DNA of 64,000 nt from Kuschelorhynchus macadamiae (taxonomy: Eukaryota; Arthropoda; Insecta; Coleoptera; Curculionidae): NCBI GenBank assembly GCA_030620095.1, contig JAUTXW010001355.1, forward strand, positions 1,488,001 to 1,552,000, written 5' to 3'. Position 1 is the stretch's first letter. Each line of letters starts with the position of its first letter. Of this stretch, positions 1 to 11,599 are shown piece by piece. The translations under genes were made by a program, and so were the position numbers. A model generated the notes under the pieces. The model had not been told where the DNA came from. It saw nothing but the letters and a program-made list of their open reading frames with translations, and searched no databases.

Positions 1-11
1 AATGAAAACAC

Positions 12-12
<1 letters not shown>

Positions 13-40
<28 letters not shown>
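13..40. repeat. TA microsatellite
   Basis: A run of about 14 TA dinucleotides. It abuts CAGTGTGGTC at 41, which looks like a mariner-group terminal end, so it is one of several TA runs here that sit exactly at transposon ends. Confidence 0.9.
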
Positions 41-43
<3 letters not shown>

Positions 44-131
44 TGTGGTCATTTAAGTGTGCAACATATGAGAATTATTTTTATTAACTACACAATCAAA
101 ATAAAAATACTGCCAAAAGTTGGTGCGTCCT

Positions 132-2475
132 TGATAATCAGATAAAGTGTTCTTAGAATGGTTGCAAATCAAACAGCATACAGGGTAGGTCAAAAAATAT
201 TAAAATCATGCAAGAGTAAAGTACCCTTATTTCGAAAGATTCAGCGAAATGTTATTAAGAAAAGTTGTTTAGCATCAAAAGTTATGCCTGGATACCAAAA
301 CATAGCCTCCTGAGAAAAAAAATTTGATTTTTTTGATAATTATCAAAAACAATTTCAGAGTTTAATCAAAATCAGACCAGATTCGTATAACTCGATTCAA
401 ATGTAACTATACTTGTGAAATTAACTTGGATTTTTAATTTTTTGCGGAATCACAAACTTCAGGTTTGATGCAACGATATTAAACACAACTGGGAAATTTC
501 GCCAATATTCTTTTTAACAAGATGAAGCATTTCTGAAGAAAATATGCACATTAAAAAACTTTCATTTGAAGTGCAAAATTTTCATTTCAAATATTTATTA
601 AAGAACTGTACACAGAATTGACAAACTGGAAATCCTTGAAAAAACAAATGAGTGTTAAAAGTGAATTAATGCGAATTAATATTAACAAAAATCAAACGCA
701 CCGAGATCTAATTGAATGTGATACCACTAGTTATACCAAAAATGTTTATTATAACTTAACAATTAACAAATCAGCATGAGTAAAAAAACATTTAAGGAAG
801 TACATAAAAAAATGAAAATTATCTAAGCGTTTCTGTGTGCCCACCTTCTCTTTCAATGCATCTAATTGTCGGTCATATAATTCACTAAAACTAGACCGCA
901 AGATATTTGCTGGAATATTTCTGCAATGGAAACGAATCGAATTTTCAAGTTCCTCAACGTTATTAAATGGTCGATCCTTATAAACTTTTTGCTTTAAGTA
1001 TCCCTATAAAAAAATCTAATGGGGTAAGATCTGGGGAACGAGGAGGCCACCGTGGATCGGTATTTCGTCCTAACTATTTAGTACCAAATTTCCCATTTAA
1101 CCATTCAGAAACATTTCTAGTAGAATGAGCGGGACATCCATTATGTACAAACCATAATTTATACCGTTCTTGTAAACTTATATTGTCCAAAAAATTCGAT
1201 ATTTCGTTTTCCAGAAATTGTAAATAGGTATCACCAGTTAGGTTTCGCCAAGAAAAAAAACGGACACAATAATTTTTCGTTGATAATACCGAACCACACG
1301 TTTGTTTTTTGGTAATACTGGTTTCTGTTGTCAGTAACAAAATTTGGATTTGCGCCTGACCACCACCTACAATTTTGGGAAGGGCCAATGCCATTTTTAT
1401 GAACGTGGATTCATCCCCAAAGAGAATGTGTCTATGAAAATCATGCTGATCTTCTATTTGTCCTTGAATCCATATGCAGAAATCATAGCGGATGTCATAG
1501 TGTCGTTCTTGAAACGTGTAAATAAACATTGGCCTATAAGCATGAACCTTGTTTTTCTCTTAACAGAGCTTTATATGCCGTATAAGCAGAAATTTCTAGG
1601 GTTTTCAACAACTGACTGAAGTACCGCTAATTGATTTTCTTCAGTACAGACAGTTTTGGCACATTCATTTTTATATTTATAGTCTAAAGATCCTGTCTGT
1701 TTGTAGTTTATTAAAAGTCTATTTACATTTGAGTAGTGAACTTGTTTGTCTGGATGTCGTTCATTGAAAATATCTGCTGCTTATCCCCACATATCAAAAC
1801 TAATTCTGCCTTCTCGACTAGCGTTAATTGTCTTGGAGGAGGCATTTTAAATCAAATAAAGTTAATATGTATTAATATAATTGTTCTTCTAGAATGAAAT
1901 ATTAACGCCACCGAACTGTCATAATTTTTACTTCTAACCCTCATTTGTATTTTTCATGGGTATTCGCGATTATCTTAGATAGGACTTCAGGTTTGTGATT
2001 TAATGTGTACAGTTATTTAATAACAATTTTATAATTTTGCACTTCAAATGAAAGTTTTTTTAATGAGCACATTTTCTTCACAAATGTTTCATATTGTTAA
2101 AAAGAATATTGGCGAAATTTTCAAGTTGTGTTTAATATCCTTGCAACAAACCTGAAGTTTGTGATTCCCTAAAAAATTAAAAATCCAAGTTAATTTCACA
2201 AGTAAACTTAAATGTGAACGGAGTTATGCGAATCTGATCTGATTTTGATTAAAAGATGAAAGTGTTTATGATAATCAAAAAAAAATTTTTTTCTCAAGAG
2301 GCTATGTTTTGGTATCCAGGCATAACATTTGATGCTAAACAACTTTTCTTAAGAACATTTTGCTGAATCTTTCGAAATAAGGGTACTTTACTCTTGCATG
2401 ATTTTAATATTTTTTGACCTACCCTGTATGCTGTTTGACTTGCAACCATTCTAAGTACACTTTATATGATTATCG
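132..2475 (-). mobile_element. Mariner-group (DD41D-type) element 1 with long nested inverted repeats
   Basis: Long inverted repeats of roughly 450 bp (about 136-590 against 2030-2475) flank a broken minus-strand transposase. A classical end, CAGGGTAGGTC preceded by TA, lies at 181 and its inverted partner ends at 2426 followed by TA. The inverted homology nevertheless runs about 47 bp further out on both sides (132-178 and 2429-2475). Another end-like sequence, CAGTGTGGTC, stands at 41 without a visible right partner; the right flank passes directly into the ribozyme-like tandem units. The element is old: the arms differ by many substitutions and the gene has stops and frameshifts. Superfamily assignment rests on the TA flanks and the transposase. 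Confidence 0.8.
819..1845 (-). pseudogene. Broken DD41D mariner-group transposase (element 1)
   Basis: The gene would encode the cut-and-paste transposase of element 1. Reading from 1845, the start MPPPRQLTLVEKAELV and a helix-turn-helix region (VNRLLINYKQTGSLDYK) give the N-terminal DNA-binding part, in more than one frame. An open segment (1074-1529) contains LFGDESTF with the first catalytic Asp. It continues to HNGCPAHS, where the second catalytic Asp has become Asn, and then past a stop to PPRSPDLTPLDFF. The spacing from the second position to the Asp of PLDFF is 41 residues. A family-typical C-terminus (CIEREGGHTETLR then stop) ends at 819. Several frameshifts and stops make it inactive. 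The full product would be near 340 residues, normal for the group. Confidence 0.8.
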
Positions 2476-2828
2476 AGTAATACACCACTCTAACATAAAA
2501 ACGAGAGGATCGTTAACGAAAACCACTTAGAAACTCGATATCTGGGAAATATCTGCGATTCAACGTAGTAGGTAAAGACTAAGTGTTTGAATCTATATAT
2601 GTGTCCTCAGGATGCAACAATAAAGTTTCGAAACGTCGACAATTTAAACAAAGTCTCTTGTTTTTTTACTGGATCCTAACCCCAAGTAATAACCCACTCT
2701 AACATAAAAACAAGAGGATCGTCAGCGAAAACTATTTAGAAATTTAATATCTGGGAAATATCTGCGGACAAACGAAATATGTAAAGACTGATAATATGGG
2801 TTTCATGCTGGATATAGAATCTACATAT

Positions 2829-2872
2829 GTGTCCTGAAGATGCAACAATAAAGTTGCGAAACGTCGATTATT
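2829..2872 (+). ncRNA. Hammerhead-ribozyme-like motif (unit 2)
   Basis: The core reads CTGAAGA (2834-2840), one extra T, stem II GCAAC/GTTGC around the loop AATAAA, GAAA (2858-2861), then CGTC. This matches the hammerhead consensus CUGANGA, stem II, GAAA, stem III, UH. Stem III is minimal: ACGT is self-complementary, so a dimer would be needed, as reported for Penelope-element hammerheads. Stem I is weak in this copy (GTC against GAT with a wobble). Confidence 0.5.
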
Positions 2873-3036
2873 TAATAATAGTGTTTTGTTTTTTTTCTGG
2901 ATCCTAACCCCAAATAATACACTACTCTAACATAACAACAAAAGGAAGAAACTTAATATCTGGGTAATATATGCGGAACAGCGGAGTAAAAGTACTGATA
3001 ATATGGGTTTCATGCAGGATATAAGATCTGTATATG

Positions 3037-3076
3037 TGTTCTGAGGATGCAACAATTAAGTTGCGAAACGTCGACA
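3037..3076 (+). ncRNA. Hammerhead-ribozyme-like motif (unit 3)
   Basis: CTGAGGA at 3041-3047, an extra T, stem II GCAAC/GTTGC with loop AATTAA, GAAA at 3065-3068, then CGTC and GACA. TGTT upstream pairs with GACA downstream (four pairs, one a wobble), giving stem I. The core positions are all present apart from the one extra nucleotide before stem II, an insertion I recall being tolerated in a natural viroid hammerhead. Confidence 0.55.
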
Positions 3077-3144
3077 ATTTAAAGGAATACTTGTTTTTTT
3101 TACTGGATCTTAACACCAAATAATACACCACTCTAACAAACATT

Positions 3145-3790
3145 TTTTTAATATTGTTCCGCCGTATTGGATTTAGACCAAAATATTATCAGGTCATACC
3201 CGTATGACCCTTAATTCTTGGTTAAAAATTAATCGGGTCAGTAGTATTTAAGCTATGCCGCGAACTGATAGACAGACCGACAAACGGACCGACACGACGG
3301 AATGGATAAAACATATTTTTTGGCATCTAGCGACGGTAAAACGTTAAAATGTGAAAAAACCTGAGAGGGCGATTTTTTCACGATTACAAATATTTTATTT
3401 GGCCACCATTTTGTTCGGCCATCTTGAATTAGAACCACTATTTTAATACTTGATGTTTCAGCAAAATTTAAGATAAATTGGATGAGTAGTTTTTTAATAA
3501 TAATTTTTTTAACACTTCACTAGGCTGCTATTTTGTTTCGCCATATTGGATTTTACCAAAATATTACCAGGTCATTCCCATATGACCCCTAATTTTTTAT
3601 CAAAATTTGAAAAATATACATTTCTTACAATAAAAAAATCTTGGAGAGTATTTTATTAATACTTACGAGGAAAGTAAAAAACCGGTATACATATATCTTT
3701 ATACATATTTGACGTGCAAAATATACATTTCTTACAATAAATTATTTTATAATAGCCAGAGTAATATTTTATTTTGCATTCAGAACAAAG
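3145..3790 (-). repeat. ATGGCGG-rich dispersed repeat, copy a
   Basis: A copy of the dominant dispersed repeat. Reading the minus strand it carries CAAAATGGCGG-type motifs between segments like AAAACTACTTACCCGATTGA, and a block of CRGA tetramers (GACAGACCGAC and variants) near 3265-3300. One edge near 3660 has the family's terminal motif CGAGGAAAGTAAAAA. No coding capacity is seen. Confidence 0.75.
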
Positions 3791-6212
3791 TAAACAAAAA
3801 TAAATGAGCTTTGGTATCCGTGTTTATCATAGAGTTATAAAGGGGAAGAAGCAGTTAGTGCTAGTCAACCCATAAGAATTTTTTTCAACCAACATAGAGA
3901 GGATACGTGAAAGAACGTCAGGAAAATTCACGAGGGATAGAGGAAAGTTAAGAAATAATGACAATGGCGTGCATAAAAATTTAATTAAAAAAAATAATAT
4001 TTTATCTTAGTTATTTGTTGTTATGTATTCGAAATTTTCTTATTATTAAATTATGAATAGTTTGTGAAGTGCAAGAACTGATATATTACTTTTTCACAGC
4101 ATAGTGTCATGGCTGGAAAAATAATATGACTAGTAAAAAAATGTTTATCTAAAAACCTAAGTTATATCCGTTTGAGACTAGAAAAACCCTCGTTTCCTCT
4201 TTAATTTGGCGAGCGTGTGTAATGCATTGTGTCCTGTGCAGTGTTTGCCAGCTCGTGCAAATGGAAAACGATTTTCACTAAATTTGGTAAAGATCTAGGA
4301 AATCAAAAATCTAAATCAGCCATTTTTTATCCGATCTAATAAGTACCCACCCTTTAAATATACAGGAGTCATTCATTGAAAATAGATATCATCCATTTAT
4401 TTTCATTTAAACAGAAACAATTATTTTAGAATAAGTCAGGAGACAGGAAATAAAAAATAGAAAAGATATATTGAAATTAAAAGAAAGTATAACATTTTTT
4501 AAAGAATTCATTTCAATAATACTATAGATATTCTACTGTTATGCCACTTTTCTCACGCCAAACTTCCTTTCGATAAATTTACCTCGCAAAACTAAAAACT
4601 ATAATTTTAAGATAGTAAGGCTTACAGTAAAAATCACGTATAAATTCTGATAGGAGATTTACGCTAAAGGTTTGCAATACAGAAACTTAAATGTATATAT
4701 TAAATTGTAGAAGAAAAAATAATCCCTGCAATTTAGAAAATATTAAATTGAAACTATGCATCACCCCAGGCATCACCCTAGTAAAAATGTTTGCTAGGTA
4801 TATTCTAGATATTATACTAAAATATTTTCCAATGTGTATGTAATTGGTAGATATTTAAAAGTGTTTTTGTTTGATCGTTAATGATTCTTTATCTCGTTTT
4901 TTTACATATCAAGTTAATTTAACTTGGGACTTGAGATTTTAATTTTCATTGGCAGTTATACAAATAGGTATAAAAATATTGCTATTACTAAATATTACGC
5001 TCATGGTCATTGACATATTATATGTCAAAGGCAAGAAGAAGTCTGTTTATAATAACAGACTTTACAGCGTTGCCATTTGTGGGATCCGACAAGCAGGATA
5101 ATTTTTTTTCTTTTCTTTATGTATAAAAAATATTTTTTCATCAATATAAAAATAATAATCCACAATAAAAAAAAGTTGACCACAATTATTTATTTATTTA
5201 GTTATTAAATTAATTCTGACTACCCTACTTCCACTTCCCCTTATTTCTCAGTTGTGCAGAGCTCACGAATAACCAAAATATTAGTGTTTACAATTATTAC
5301 AAGGAGAGGTTATTCAAGTTCTTCAAAAATTTTTATACGCAATTTTGGGAATTCAAGTATAAACGATTGTGGGTTCGTGCCCTTAGATTAAATTTAAACT
5401 ATGGATTAATATTGGTTAGTCAAGTGTTTTATATTAATGAATTTCTAATTACCTGTATTGTCATAAAATATTATATTTAACCTATACTTATACTAATCAG
5501 TCTCCCTCCTCACTTCTACTCTCTGGTACATCTACTGTGTGTATATTTGGTTCAGCGAGGTTTTAAAAAACTCCTTTTCAGAATATTTCTTTTTTAGGTC
5601 TAATGGGTGGTATCAATTGCGAAATGATTGGGTCAGACGAAATCAATAGCATATGAAGCAGATCTTCGTTCGTTTGGGTCCGTGAAATCTTACGGGTATT
5701 ATTTTCTCAATACCTAAAATAGCAGTGCTACTAATTTGTTTGCGAGGAATATAAAAATGGGAACTTGAGATAAAGTACAGAAAATCTTTGAATGATGAAA
5801 GGTAGGAGAGGAACAATCGAAAATCCATTGTTACATGTACACTAAATCAAAAGATGTAGTGGATATAAATGTTTAGGAAGTAGCTCAGCAATAGTGTGTG
5901 ACAAAAAAAACAAATTGAGAAGCTAACCCCGCTTCTATGGTCAAATAAGCTAACCATATACGGAGCACACTAGCTTAACTTTCTTAATATATCAGGCACC
6001 CCTTCTGACAAAGACATGCTGGACGTCAAGACTGAAAAGAAAAACGTTAGAGAAACAAAAAATTAGGATTTGGTGCGGGTACCGAGTACTGAAGCGAGAC
6101 AATAAGCATGAGTCAAAAAGTAAAGTACCTAAAACAAAAGTTTACCTTCGAAAATATTTGTTTCTCGTCTCTTGGGCCTCTTCAGAAAAACTCCAATTGG
6201 CAGCAGAAGGTG
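3790..6212. other. No recognised feature
   Basis: About 2.4 kb of AT-rich sequence. Only short, unsupported open frames are present and I recognise no protein, RNA gene or repeat seen elsewhere in the window. Confidence 0.5.
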
Positions 6213-8865
6213 CTTTATTACTTCAGCACCGTGCAGGAGAATCTTGTGTACCGGGTGGACAACTAAGAAATGAGTCCGGCTGTATCTCGGAAACCGTTTA
6301 TCCCAAGGATGTTGGGAAACATTTTCTTAAAGTAAAAGTGGCCAAGAAAAACTCTGGAAATTATTTTTAAGTTTTCAAGTCGGCCGCTAGAGGGCGTAAT
6401 ACGCGTAGTCAATCAGAAGAGGCAGATTTTCTCAGAAATTCACCCAGTGAAGGTATATCAAAATTGACTTTATATTAATCTCTGCTAAATTATGAATAAT
6501 TTTTATTTAGGGTTTTTTATCTAGCTGTTCAAATAAAGAGTTGGGGAAACGGCAAATGTTTGTTTTTTAAAACAGACGTAACTTAAGTAACAATGATATA
6601 TATTGAATAATTTGATCTTGTTAAAAAGGGCATTTATTAGGCTTTCACATGACGTATGAATTATATTATTTTAAGTTTCGTTCTGATCACCAGATGGCGC
6701 TTTGTGGCAATTTCTTAAGTTTAAAGTGTTTTCTTAAAAAATTCAAATGGTTTGATATATTTATTATAGGCCAGTGTTACAGAGTACCAAAAAACAAAAA
6801 GATAGCCCAAACTGCAAGTTGATATCTTTTTTATTTACGGATAATTAATCAAAAGAAAATATTACTTAAAACTCTTATAAGAAACTCAAGCATTTCTAAA
6901 CACATTTTTACGTGGTATCTAATTATCAATTTTTAACACTCATTTTATTCTTATACTAAAAATATTTTAAGTATTCTTCAACTTCTTTAATTTATTCTTA
7001 ACTTATTTGCTTTAATTAACACACCCCTTTCATAAAGAATATATCTCAAATGCGTTACTATTCAATTAATAGACGTGCTAAAAGAGTAGTAGACTTTGGC
7101 AAAAATTAAGTGCGAGCGTCAAAATAAAACACTATCATAAAATGAGTTGTCAACAAACAGTATTTCCGAGAACGATAACTTGAGAACGGTCAAATCGATA
7201 TTAAATTTTCATAAAAAATGGTCTAGCGTCTCGTGGCGTAATATCTTTGTTATTTTTTAGATGTAAAATCATAAATTAATCATATTTTTAGAACCTACTC
7301 ACAAACTTATAATAGCCAAATTGAAAACAGAAGTAATCGGGGTAAATCTAGCCCCAGAAAATATTAGAAGTCATGAACCTACATATTTGATTTTTTCGAA
7401 CAGCAAAACTGTCTAAATTTATTTTTTCATATAAAATATTTTTTCCACTATACGCACTAAAAATTCAAATGTTTTTATTTCCATAACGCTATTCTTTAAA
7501 AAAAAAAAGGCAAAACAGAGGGCAGATTTTTTTTCAAACCTACATAAACGACATTTACATTTATATAAGGTTAATCTACCGAAGTGAAATGATTCCTTAA
7601 AAGCAAACATTAAATTTTAAAATTTCTTCAAAATCAGCTACCAAATTTACTGGAAGACATTGATATACAGACGAGACAGAGCATTATTTACCAACATGAT
7701 GGCTGTCCGGCTCATTTCTCTGTCAATGTCAGACAGTTCCTAGACGACCGGTTTCCAGGGAGGTGGATAGGTAGAGGCAGTTTATTCCCCGGGCCCCCTC
7801 GTTCCCCAGATTTAACTTGTCTGAATTTTTATTTGTGGGACGACTAAAGTGCATGGTGTTTAATATCAGACCAACAATGAGGGACAACCTTATCAACCGA
7901 ATTCAAAACGCTATCGAGATTATTCCTGCCATAGAAATAGAAGCAGCAGTTCATTCAAAATGACGGCAGGCTCTTTGAGCAGTTCACTCGACACTAATTA
8001 TAAGTTACCATAATACTTTTGATCAGTTTTCGTTATTTATTTTTTAACCTTTTCCGCTTCATATTATTTCTCAGAAAAATTCGTTGTTATATTTTCGTTT
8101 GTTAGTTTTTTTGCAAATAACTATTCTGGTTCCCCCGTTAGTTATCTAATGGCAAAATGAAAAAATAATACGCCACATCTTTTGTTACTCTATACTTACT
8201 TAATGCGTTTTAAACTACAAAATTACAATTTTGTTCATATCTCCGTTAGAAAAAAGATATCAACTTACTTTTTGCGCCATTTTCTTGTTTTTTTTTGTGC
8301 TCCGTAACACTGGCCTATAACAAATATATCAATTCATTTGAAATGTTTAAGAAAACACGTTAAATTTAAGAAATTACCAGAAAGCGCCATCTGGCGATCG
8401 GAACGAAACTTAAAATAATATAATTCGGACGTCATGTGAGAGCATAATAAATGCCCTTTTCAACAAGACCAAAATCATCAGGATCTGTTAATTATTACTT
8501 AAGTTATGTCCGTTTTAAAACACAAATATTTGCCTTTTCCCCCACTCTTTATTTGAACAGCTAGAGAAAAAAACCTTAAAAAATTATTCGTAATTTAGCA
8601 GAGATTAATGTAAAGTCAATTTTAATATACCTTCACTAGGTGAATTTCTGAGAAAATCTGCCTCTTCTAATTGACTACAAGTATTACGCCCTCTAGAGAC
8701 CGACTTGGAAATTTAAAAATAATTTCCAGCGTTTTTTCTTGGCCACTTTTACTTTAAGAAGAACTTTTCCAACATCATGGGAAAAACGGTTTCCTAGATA
8801 CAATCCGCATCCTTTCTTAGCTGTACACCCGGTACAGACGAAGGCATGCAGTACCATGAATAAAG
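6213..8865 (+). mobile_element. Mariner-group (DD41D-type) element 2 with ~620-bp inverted repeats
   Basis: Inverted arms of about 618 bp (6213-6830 and 8248-8865) enclose a plus-strand transposase remnant. Inside the arms lies a second pair of ends: CCAGTGTTAC at 6771, and its complement ending at 8313, each next to TA. The inner pair looks like the true mariner-group terminus, the outer arm being extra inverted homology. The arms differ by scattered substitutions and small indels, so the element is not recent. Confidence 0.8.
7619..7997 (+). pseudogene. C-terminal remnant of DD41D transposase (element 2)
   Basis: The readable part begins KFLQNQLPNLLEDI and contains QHDGCPAHF with the second catalytic Asp, then WIGRGSLFPGPPRSPDLTCL and NFYLW. 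The third catalytic position, 41 residues downstream, is Asn rather than Asp, so the enzyme would be dead even without the stop after NFYLWDD. After further frameshifts the family C-terminus reappears as NDGRLFEQFTRH before a stop at 7995. The N-terminal DNA-binding half and the first Asp are not found in 6830-7618, so the gene is truncated by an internal deletion. Confidence 0.78.
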
Positions 8866-8869
8866 AGTA

Positions 8870-10245
8870 AGTTAAAGATTTCGAATTTCTGTTGTACCCT
8901 CATGAAAATTTTCGGGACTTAATGGTAGATGTGAATTAATAGCAGTTAACATGTCTGCACATTTTTGAATGAGTGTAATACTCAATCTCGTTAAGGCAAA
9001 TCTTTGTTCGGGGTTTGCAAAAAATACTCTTGCGGTGTTTTCGTCATTTGAGTTTCCCGTTCCTTGTCGCACTTGATCTACTACGATATTTATTTCGGCT
9101 CTGAATCTTCTTGTAATGATCTCTTTCCTTGCTTGCGTCTTTTTCTTGTTGCGACCTTATTAAAATAAAGCGGGAATAAAAAATTCTGCCAGAAATAAAT
9201 CCAAGTAAAAAGCCAAATATCAGTTCAAATTATTTTACCTAGCTTGCCATTTTTTGATGTCCAGACGATAGGAAATGTGCAAAAGACATTCAAAAAATCT
9301 TATTCTTGCATGCAGAGGTGCCAGTCCAAAACCAAGCATTTTTGAGGTTGGGTCTATTCATCTCAGAAGGCAGAGCACCACATATGAAACATCTTTGGGC
9401 TGAAATTTCACTGAACGAAGCACATACTTTTCCATCAACCATAGTCATATGAAGCTTCTAAATTACTTCATGCTAATTTCCTTTTATTGTAATTTTTGTA
9501 GGTCTTAGTGCTGCTACTTGTTTTACTTACTTAGCTCTTCTTTTGTCAACTCGATGCTTTCCTTTTTCATGACAAATCTGTTTGGTCGACAAAATCGGGT
9601 TAAGGAGGATGCTGGGTTGTTCCACAAAATTTTCTCGAATCTGTTACTTGATGCTGTTAATTGAATGGGAACTAGAGATACAACAAATAGGTCAGAATCT
9701 GATATATTTTAGCAGTTCTCCAGAAAAGTTTAGTTGTACCGTTATTGATTGCTGGACCCATCACACCCCATTTAAACGTCATGTCTATACAATCTCTGAT
9801 CAAAACTTCTGCTTGGAATGTAGCTAAACGATTGATTGTATGACCCAACAATGCTTGCAGCTGAATAGTGGCAGATCGCTAGAGCTTTCTCTTTAGTATA
9901 CGGAATTATTGCTTTGGAACTAGTGTCTTGTAAAATCTTCTTAAGTTTAGTAGCATTTTCCTTCGATTCCCATATCTGTTCCAAAACAAATGCGCTATTT
10001 CTCTTTCCGGAGATATTGAGGGAGACTTGCGCAGCGTACACAATCTGCTCTGAATCGTTTTCAGCGATAATATTTTTTACTTTTTCTAGTTTGGATCGTT
10101 TTGAATTTTCACAAAATGGTTTTGGTTTCTTTCCTCGATTAGTTTTATCATCACTTTTAATTAAATATGGGGTATTTAACCAGTTTCGGTAAAAAGTCCC
10201 AAAGCGATTATATGTGGTTGGTGAAATCTTTTTGACTTTTATCAT
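8870..10245 (-). pseudogene. Broken gene for a large uncharacterised transposon-type protein (RAG1/Transib-like core suspected)
   Basis: From 10245 an open 157-residue segment starts MIKVKKISPTTYNRFGTFYRNW. Downstream pieces in shifting frames read SLVPIQLTASSNRFEKILWN then RFCRPNRF, MVDGKVCASFSEISAQRCFI with CGAL (a Cys-x2-Cys pair), LHARIRFFECLLHISYRLD with KKWQA, and KKTQARKEIITRRFRAEINI followed by GTGNSNDENTARVFF. I recall an insect family with this motif order (LHAWIRFFEC, then NDGNTARRFF). Its layout resembles the RAG1/Transib core, but I cannot confirm that. Between KKWQA and KKTQAR a segment starting GTAAAATAA and ending TTTTAATAAG looks like an intron, though its phase is one base off. 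Several stops and frameshifts disable it. No terminal repeats were identified. Confidence 0.5.
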
Positions 10246-11560
10246 GGCCTTTAACTAAGTTATAAGGAGTTGGGTTGGTGAGCGGTTCTGACAGATCTAG
10301 AATATAAGTAATATGTCAGATTTAATTTAAGAATAAAACGTATTTAAACACCATATAAGTAAAATTAATTTTCTTTTTAATTGCGAGCACGATTTAGTTA
10401 GTTATCTAAATAAAATTATCTTTAATTTGATACCCGCAAGACATAATTTGTATCAAAAAAGCGCACCCACAATGGCAAAGGGGTCGAAACTCATAATCCT
10501 TTTTTTGTTAGCATTCGCGGGGTTAAAAAACGAGGGAGCTTTAAACAAAAGGCTGGACAGACATCTATGAGATCTATTGTAATATTATGTTTGCAGAAAA
10601 AATAATGAAAACAACTTACCTTCCATGATACCCAAATCCAAAATGACACGCTAGTTTTGTCACTGAATGATGATGATATTTATTAATATATTATTATTAT
10701 TATTATTATTATATACATACAACATTTAACAGAACGACAAAAAATATTCAACAAAACTGACGCACTATGACGTTTAAAAGTTTAAAAGTGAAAATTAAAT
10801 AGCTTAGCTTAAATTTCTAACGCGCAACGCGCAGTTTCTTTTGTTTCATGGCACTCTAAATTCTTACAGTCGCACTTTGAGAGCCGTTGTCATAGAAACT
10901 GCTGTTTAAGTACACAAACAATGCATCGTTTGACGTCTTGCCTGACAAAAAGTTTTATTTACGTTTGAATTAGTGTTAGAATTTTTGTGAATTTAATAAG
11001 TTGTAGCAGGCAATTTCTTCATAGGCTATAAGAAGAAGGTTCAGACTTGATCGTACAGCAGATCAGTGTTTAAATATTGCTAAATATAATGCAATTTTTA
11101 TCTACACAAATTATGCATTTTTCATCAAATTAGTCGATTTTGTAAGGCTGTACCAAGGGGCTTTAAAAACCAAAATTGGCCAAAATCTTATCATATGAAG
11201 GAGAATTTGTATATTTTGATTACCTATTCAAATGGTTATACTGTGTTACATATGGATTGCAAAATATACTTTTTGTCATACGCTTAAAACAGTCTAAAAA
11301 ACAACAAACATTTCTAATTTTGAAACCATGAGCTAATCCAAAAAATAAAAAGTAAAAAAAAATAAGCTCAGATTGGACACAAAGAGTGTTTTCAGGGAAC
11401 ATTTATAAAGTTTTTGTTCAAGAAAGCAGCATTTATCTTTTCCAATTTCCGCGAGGTAATATTAAGTCCTGGACCCAGTGTGCGTCATATTGAATTCGTA
11501 CCAGAAATAAATCTAAGTAAAAATCCCATTTTTACATCTAATTTTTTTTGGCCGCCATTT
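10246..11560. other. No recognised feature; short ATT run
   Basis: AT-rich DNA upstream of the broken gene. A short ATT microsatellite lies near 10680-10712. No protein motif or repeat shared with the rest of the window was seen. Confidence 0.45.
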
Positions 11561-11599
11561 TGTTTAGCCATCTTAAATTGAAAACCATATTATCAGTCT

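Larger units (their letters stand above)
2476..3150 (+). repeat. Three tandem ~215-bp units with hammerhead-like cores
   Basis: Three diverged direct repeats (about 2476-2690, 2690-2920 and 2920-3145). Each opens with AATACACCACTCTAACA, passes through ATATCTGGGAAATATCTGCG and GGTTTCATGCAGGATATA, then a CTGAGGATGCAAC segment, a T-run and CTGGATCCTAACCCC. The same unit recurs at 11600-12130, 44575-44895 and 46185-46770. The units may derive from the terminal repeats of Penelope-like elements, which are known to carry hammerhead ribozymes and do occur in this window; that link is inference. Confidence 0.75.

Noticed and set aside
2922..3143. 73-residue open frame, similar to ones at 44573-44794, 11676-11858 and 11900-12127
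   Set aside because: The similarity comes from the shared repeat unit, the frame runs opposite to the ribozyme-like strand, starts and ends differ, and other copies are interrupted. I see no sign of protein-level constraint.
3240..3310. GACAGACCGAC blocks as a CRISPR-like array
   Set aside because: They are short degenerate tetramer runs within a eukaryotic dispersed repeat, with no regular repeat-spacer pattern.
10680..10712. ATT run as a possible R4/Dong target
   Set aside because: No element sequence is found next to it.
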